Origin: Amorphoplanes friuliensis DSM 7358
GTDB lineage: Bacteria > Actinomycetota > Actinomycetes > Mycobacteriales > Micromonosporaceae
Assembly (NCBI RefSeq): GCF_000494755.1
Contig: NC_022657.1
Location: 5,494,001 to 5,558,000 of the forward strand
Length of the DNA stretch: 64,000 bases
Direction of reading: 5' to 3'
Program-made: the position numbers and the translations under genes
The notes under the pieces: generated by a model
What the model was told of the DNA's origin: nothing
Seen by the model: only the letters and a program-made list of their open reading frames with translations
The model's database searches: none
Part shown: piece by piece, positions 61,177 through 64,000 of the stretch
How positions within the stretch are numbered: position 1 is the stretch's first letter
How the letters are laid out: each line of letters starts with the position of its first letter

Positions 61177-62519
61177 GGTACGGTCTGCCCGGCGCTGACC
61201 TGGTCGGCACCGCCGATCACAACCTGCTGACCGGCGGTGAGGCCGGAGACGACCTGAACCACGTCCTCACCCTGGACGCCGAGGGTGACCGGGACACGCT
61301 CGGCCTTGCCGCCGCGAACCGCCCAGACGGTGTCGCGGCCGTCCGCCGAGACGACCGAGGAAGCCGGGACGGTCACCGCGTCGGCCGCCTGGCGCACCTG
61401 GAGCCGGACGATCGCGCTCATGCCGGGCCGCGGTGTCGGGGCCGCGCCGCCGTCGGCGAGGGTGCCCTTGCCCAGCGTCAGACGGACCCGGTAGGAGACG
61501 CCGCCGCGGGCGGAGGTGGTCGGCAGGAGGTCGACGGCCCGCACCGTGGCGTCGTAGGTGGCACCCGAGGCGGCGTCGAGCTCCGCGGTCGCCTTGCCGC
61601 CGGGCTCGACGAGCAGCACGTCGGTCTCGTCGACCTCGGCGGCCAGGCCCAGGCGCCCGGTGTCGACGATGGTCATGATCGGGGTGCCCGCGCCGACGGT
61701 CGCGCCCACCGGCACGGCGGAGTCGACACCGCTCAGCGGGCCCTGGGCCGGAGCACCGCCGGCACTTGCAGCAGCCGGGTCGGCCAGCAGATCGGTCAGC
61801 GACGCCGTGCCACCGGACGGGGTTCCACCCAGCTGCACCACCCCGGACACGGGCGCGCGCAGGGTGAGAGCGTCGACGGCGGCCTCGGCCAGGGCGTACG
61901 CCTGCTGGGCCTGCACGCGCTGGGCGGCGGTCAGGGCGTTGACGGCCTCACCCAGGCCGGCGACACCCTGCTGCACCGAGCGCAGGGCGGCACCAGCCGT
62001 CTCGGACACCGCGTCGTACTGCTCCTGGGCCGCTTTGACCTGGGCCAGCAGGGCCGCCTTGACCTCGGGATCGGTCACCTTCGCCGCCGCCTCCCGGGCC
62101 GCGGTGAACGCCTTGCCGGCCTGGGCGTCGGTCCGGCGCTGCACCGCGGTGTAGCCGGCGGTGCCGCCGCCGGACGGAACGCCGCCCGAGGAGGCCGCGT
62201 CGACGGCCTTCGCGGCGTCGTCGAGGCGGCGCTCGGCGGCCGGAGAGTCGATCACGGCGACGACCTGACCCTTACGCACCTTGTCCCCGGCCTCGAACCG
62301 CAGCTCGGCGAGGGTGCCCTCGGCCGGCGCGCTGACGGTGGCGGCGGCGCGGGCGGTCACCGAGCCGGACGCCTCCACGACCTCGGCGACGGTGCCCAGC
62401 CGGGCGCTGCCGAGGGTGACCCCCGACGGCTCGTCACCACAGGAAGCCGCGGTCAGCGGTGGCAGGAGAGCGCAGGCGACGAGCAGGGTCACGGTGCGAC
62501 GGCGTGGGGGGTGGGACAC
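61173..62519 (-). CDS. HlyD/MacA-like exported adaptor protein
   Basis: A protein of about 448 residues with an N-terminal signal/lipoprotein segment (LLVACALLPPLTAASCGD, possible lipobox Cys). The biotinyl-lipoyl halves are GSVTARAAATVSAPAEGTLAELRFEAGDKVRKGQVV and LTLRAPVSGVVQLGG, separated by a long alpha-hairpin; a beta-barrel and membrane-proximal domain follow (VPASSVVSADGRDTVWAV). It heads the operon adaptor-ATPase-permease-DMT exporter. In an organism without an outer membrane it cannot reach a TolC-like channel, so it may deliver or sense at the cell surface. Start uncertain: GTGs at 62543, 62528 and 62519; the last follows a -10-like CATAGAGT. Confidence 0.87.
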   Translation of the reverse strand: MSHPPRRRTVTLLVACALLPPLTAASCGDEPSGVTLGSARLGTVAEVVEASGSVTARAAATVSAPAEGTLAELRFEAGDKVRKGQVVAVIDSPAAERRLDDAAKAVDAASSGGVPSGGGTAGYTAVQRRTDAQAGKAFTAAREAAAKVTDPEVKAALLAQVKAAQEQYDAVSETAGAALRSVQQGVAGLGEAVNALTAAQRVQAQQAYALAEAAVDALTLRAPVSGVVQLGGTPSGGTASLTDLLADPAAASAGGAPAQGPLSGVDSAVPVGATVGAGTPIMTIVDTGRLGLAAEVDETDVLLVEPGGKATAELDAASGATYDATVRAVDLLPTTSARGGVSYRVRLTLGKGTLADGGAAPTPRPGMSAIVRLQVRQAADAVTVPASSVVSADGRDTVWAVRGGKAERVPVTLGVQGEDVVQVVSGLTAGQQVVIGGADQVSAGQTVP

Positions 62520-62798
62520 GAGCGCCACTCTATGCCGGGGCACCGACGAAAAATGCGGGCCGAACGGGCGGCTGATCTATATCGGTCGGGTGGCCCCAGA
62601 TACCGCCCCGGTGTCGGTTATCCGCCCGTCGGCCGACCGGAGGGCGACTGCGCAGCTCACGGGCGGGTGCGAGGGTGAGTTCAGGCCCTCGACAGCGGGC
62701 CGTCCGCGAGGCACAATCGGCCGCCGGTTGAACCGAGCGCCCCACGGCGCCCGTAATCCAGGTCACGTGCCGCATCCGCGAAGACGAAGGACGGGACC

Positions 62799-63020
62799 AT
62801 GTCGCTGCATTTCCTGCCCCGCTCGGCCGCCATGCTGCGCGCCGACGACCTGACGGTGGTGCACCACGACGACACGGTCAGCCACTTCACCGACGTGATC
62901 TACACGCTGACCCGCGACGGCCTGCGCATCCTGACCCTGACCGGCGACGAGAAGATCATCATGGCGCACGACATCCTGACCACTCACGCGCATTTCGCCC
63001 ACACGCCCCTCGCCGCCTGA
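62799..63020 (+). CDS. Small hypothetical protein
   Basis: A 73-residue protein (MSLHFLPRSAAMLRADDLTV ... FAHTPLAA) rich in His, Asp and Thr, with no TM helix. It alternates beta-like strands (LTVVHHDDTVSHFTDVIYTL, LRILTLTGDEKIIMAHDI). The ATG at 62799 has GACGGGA just upstream. The family is not recognised. The 255 bases before it carry no other gene. Confidence 0.6.
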   Translation: MSLHFLPRSAAMLRADDLTVVHHDDTVSHFTDVIYTLTRDGLRILTLTGDEKIIMAHDILTTHAHFAHTPLAA

Positions 63021-63093
63021 GGCCGGCGCCGCTCCGAACGGGCGACGGCCCGCCGGCTGGAGCCGACGGGCCGTACCAGGAACCGCTGGTGGA

Positions 63094-63849
63094 TCAGGTG
63101 CCGGAGCGGCGCCCGATCACACTGACCCGCATACCGATCTTGCCGATCTTGTAATACGCCTTCGCATCGGCAGGGAGCAGGTTGACGCACCCGTGCGAGC
63201 CACGCCACGCGTCGTGGATGTACGTGGTCGTCTGGTGGAAGCCCCGGCCGCCGATGAACCGCTGCCAGTACGGCAGCCAGACCTCGTACGGGTCGGACCA
63301 TTCCTTCTTGGTGCGCTTGTTGATCTTGTAGGTACCGGACGGGGTCCGGTAGCCCTTCATGCCGGTCCGCGTGACGGTCGGCTTGAGGTAGACCTTCTTG
63401 TTCTTCATCACCCAGGTCGTCTGGTGCGTCAGGTCGACGCAGAACGTGTAACCCGAGCTCTTGGCCTTGCACTTCGACGTCTTGGTGGCGGCGAGACGCT
63501 TGGCCACCCCGTTGGTCGTCGGGCCGGCCAGCCCGGCCGCCGGCTTGATGCCGAACCGGGTCTGGAACTTCTTGATCGCCTTGCAGTCGGCGGCGGACTG
63601 CTTGCCGTCCACCGTGACCGTGCCGTAGCCGCCGATCTTCTTGAGGTAACCCTCGACCTGCTTCTGATATTTGCCCGTCGAACACGAAGCCGCGGCGGCC
63701 TTCGTGACGACGACGGCGGTGATCGGTGTCGCGCTGACCGTCCGGCCCGCGGCGCCTGCCGCGGCCGGGCCCAGAGCGACAGCCCCGAGTCCACCGCCGA
63801 CCGCCACGGCCACGAAGGCTGCGGCGAGGCGTGCGGAAACCCGCTGCAC
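63094..63849 (-). CDS. Secreted L,D-transpeptidase (YkuD) with peptidoglycan-binding-like domain
   Basis: A 251-residue exported enzyme. A signal peptide (residues 1-about 35) is followed by a PG-binding-type helical domain (YQKQVEGYLKKIGGYGTVTV, ADCKAIKKFQTRFGI), then the YkuD domain with TPSGTYKINKRT and the active site HDAWRGSHGCVNL (His and Cys intact). It makes 3-3 peptidoglycan cross-links or anchors proteins. The GTG at 63849 or a TTG at 63855 has GGGGAGG upstream. It converges on the 73-residue gene. Confidence 0.92.
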   Translation of the reverse strand: MQRVSARLAAAFVAVAVGGGLGAVALGPAAAGAAGRTVSATPITAVVVTKAAAASCSTGKYQKQVEGYLKKIGGYGTVTVDGKQSAADCKAIKKFQTRFGIKPAAGLAGPTTNGVAKRLAATKTSKCKAKSSGYTFCVDLTHQTTWVMKNKKVYLKPTVTRTGMKGYRTPSGTYKINKRTKKEWSDPYEVWLPYWQRFIGGRGFHQTTTYIHDAWRGSHGCVNLLPADAKAYYKIGKIGMRVSVIGRRSGT

Positions 63850-64000
63850 TGCCAAATCGTCCTCCCCAGGAGATGTGTCCGCACATCGAAGCACACCTGT
63901 GCACCTGGGAAGGTCCCCCGGACGTCCGTGGCACGGATCCGGGAGGTTTATTGCGGGGTGGCGAAATCCTGCACCCAGTACGGGGTCCGGTCACCGGAGA

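Overview
The window is high-GC actinobacterial chromosome with GTG starts, many 4-nt ATGA/GTGA gene overlaps and GC-rich hairpin terminators. Gene content fits a filamentous Micromonosporaceae member such as Actinoplanes: Tat-exported DUF1800/DUF1501 proteins, secreted carbohydrate-active enzymes with ricin or FG-GAP modules, single-domain XylG-type ATPases and a very large repeat/coiled-coil protein. The genus is an inference from style and content; there is no rRNA or marker gene here. I see no tRNA, rRNA or CRISPR array.

Layout. 1-3 kb: an AraC-type regulator divergent from a membrane Ser/Thr kinase, then a small membrane protein. 3.0-5.7 kb: an aldo/keto reductase gene split by an IS200/IS605 element whose TnpB looks intact while its TnpA is frameshifted. 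5.7-9.6 kb: secreted polysaccharide-active proteins (GH3 hexosaminidase, SGNH hydrolase with ricin lectin, membrane-anchored AA10 LPMO) and an FKBP. 9.7-14 kb: a lipoprotein and a polyol/sugar ABC importer. 14-18.9 kb: housekeeping genes (S4 protein, YcnI-like protein, DHH phosphoesterase, G6PD, peroxiredoxin, STAS protein).

18.9-22.8 kb: the most interesting accessory locus. It is a three-gene, translationally coupled operon encoding an NrtR-like Nudix/winged-helix regulator, an MTAN-type nucleosidase with a C-terminal extension, and a four-TM protein. The last two share a short glycine-rich motif (VGVQA-G/D-TVHGG). A perfect 15-bp palindrome sits just upstream of the regulator. It resembles a nucleotide-signalled conflict system.

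23-26.2 kb: a XylFGH-like importer. 26.2-31.6 kb: a secreted peptidase-like FG-GAP protein, a two-component system and a ROK kinase. 31.7-34.6 kb: the DUF1800/DUF1501 pair. 35.5-44.6 kb: a sugar regulon made of a ChvE/MmsAB importer, araBDA and a LacI-type repressor, linked by similar TGTTAGCG operators. 44.7-50.5 kb: DUF2252 protein, PPOX flavoprotein, lipoprotein, acyltransferase, pirin and a small membrane protein. 51.3-57.3 kb: one gene for a 1998-residue protein made of four families of tandem repeats, a long Ala/Glu/Arg coiled coil and a TPR-like C-terminus; it overlaps a convergent GGDEF gene. 58.4-62.5 kb: a MacAB-like export operon plus a DMT permease. 62.8-63.9 kb: a small protein and an L,D-transpeptidase.

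Start sites were chosen by ribosome-binding site, overlap and family length. Large ORFs antisense to these genes are treated as high-GC shadows.
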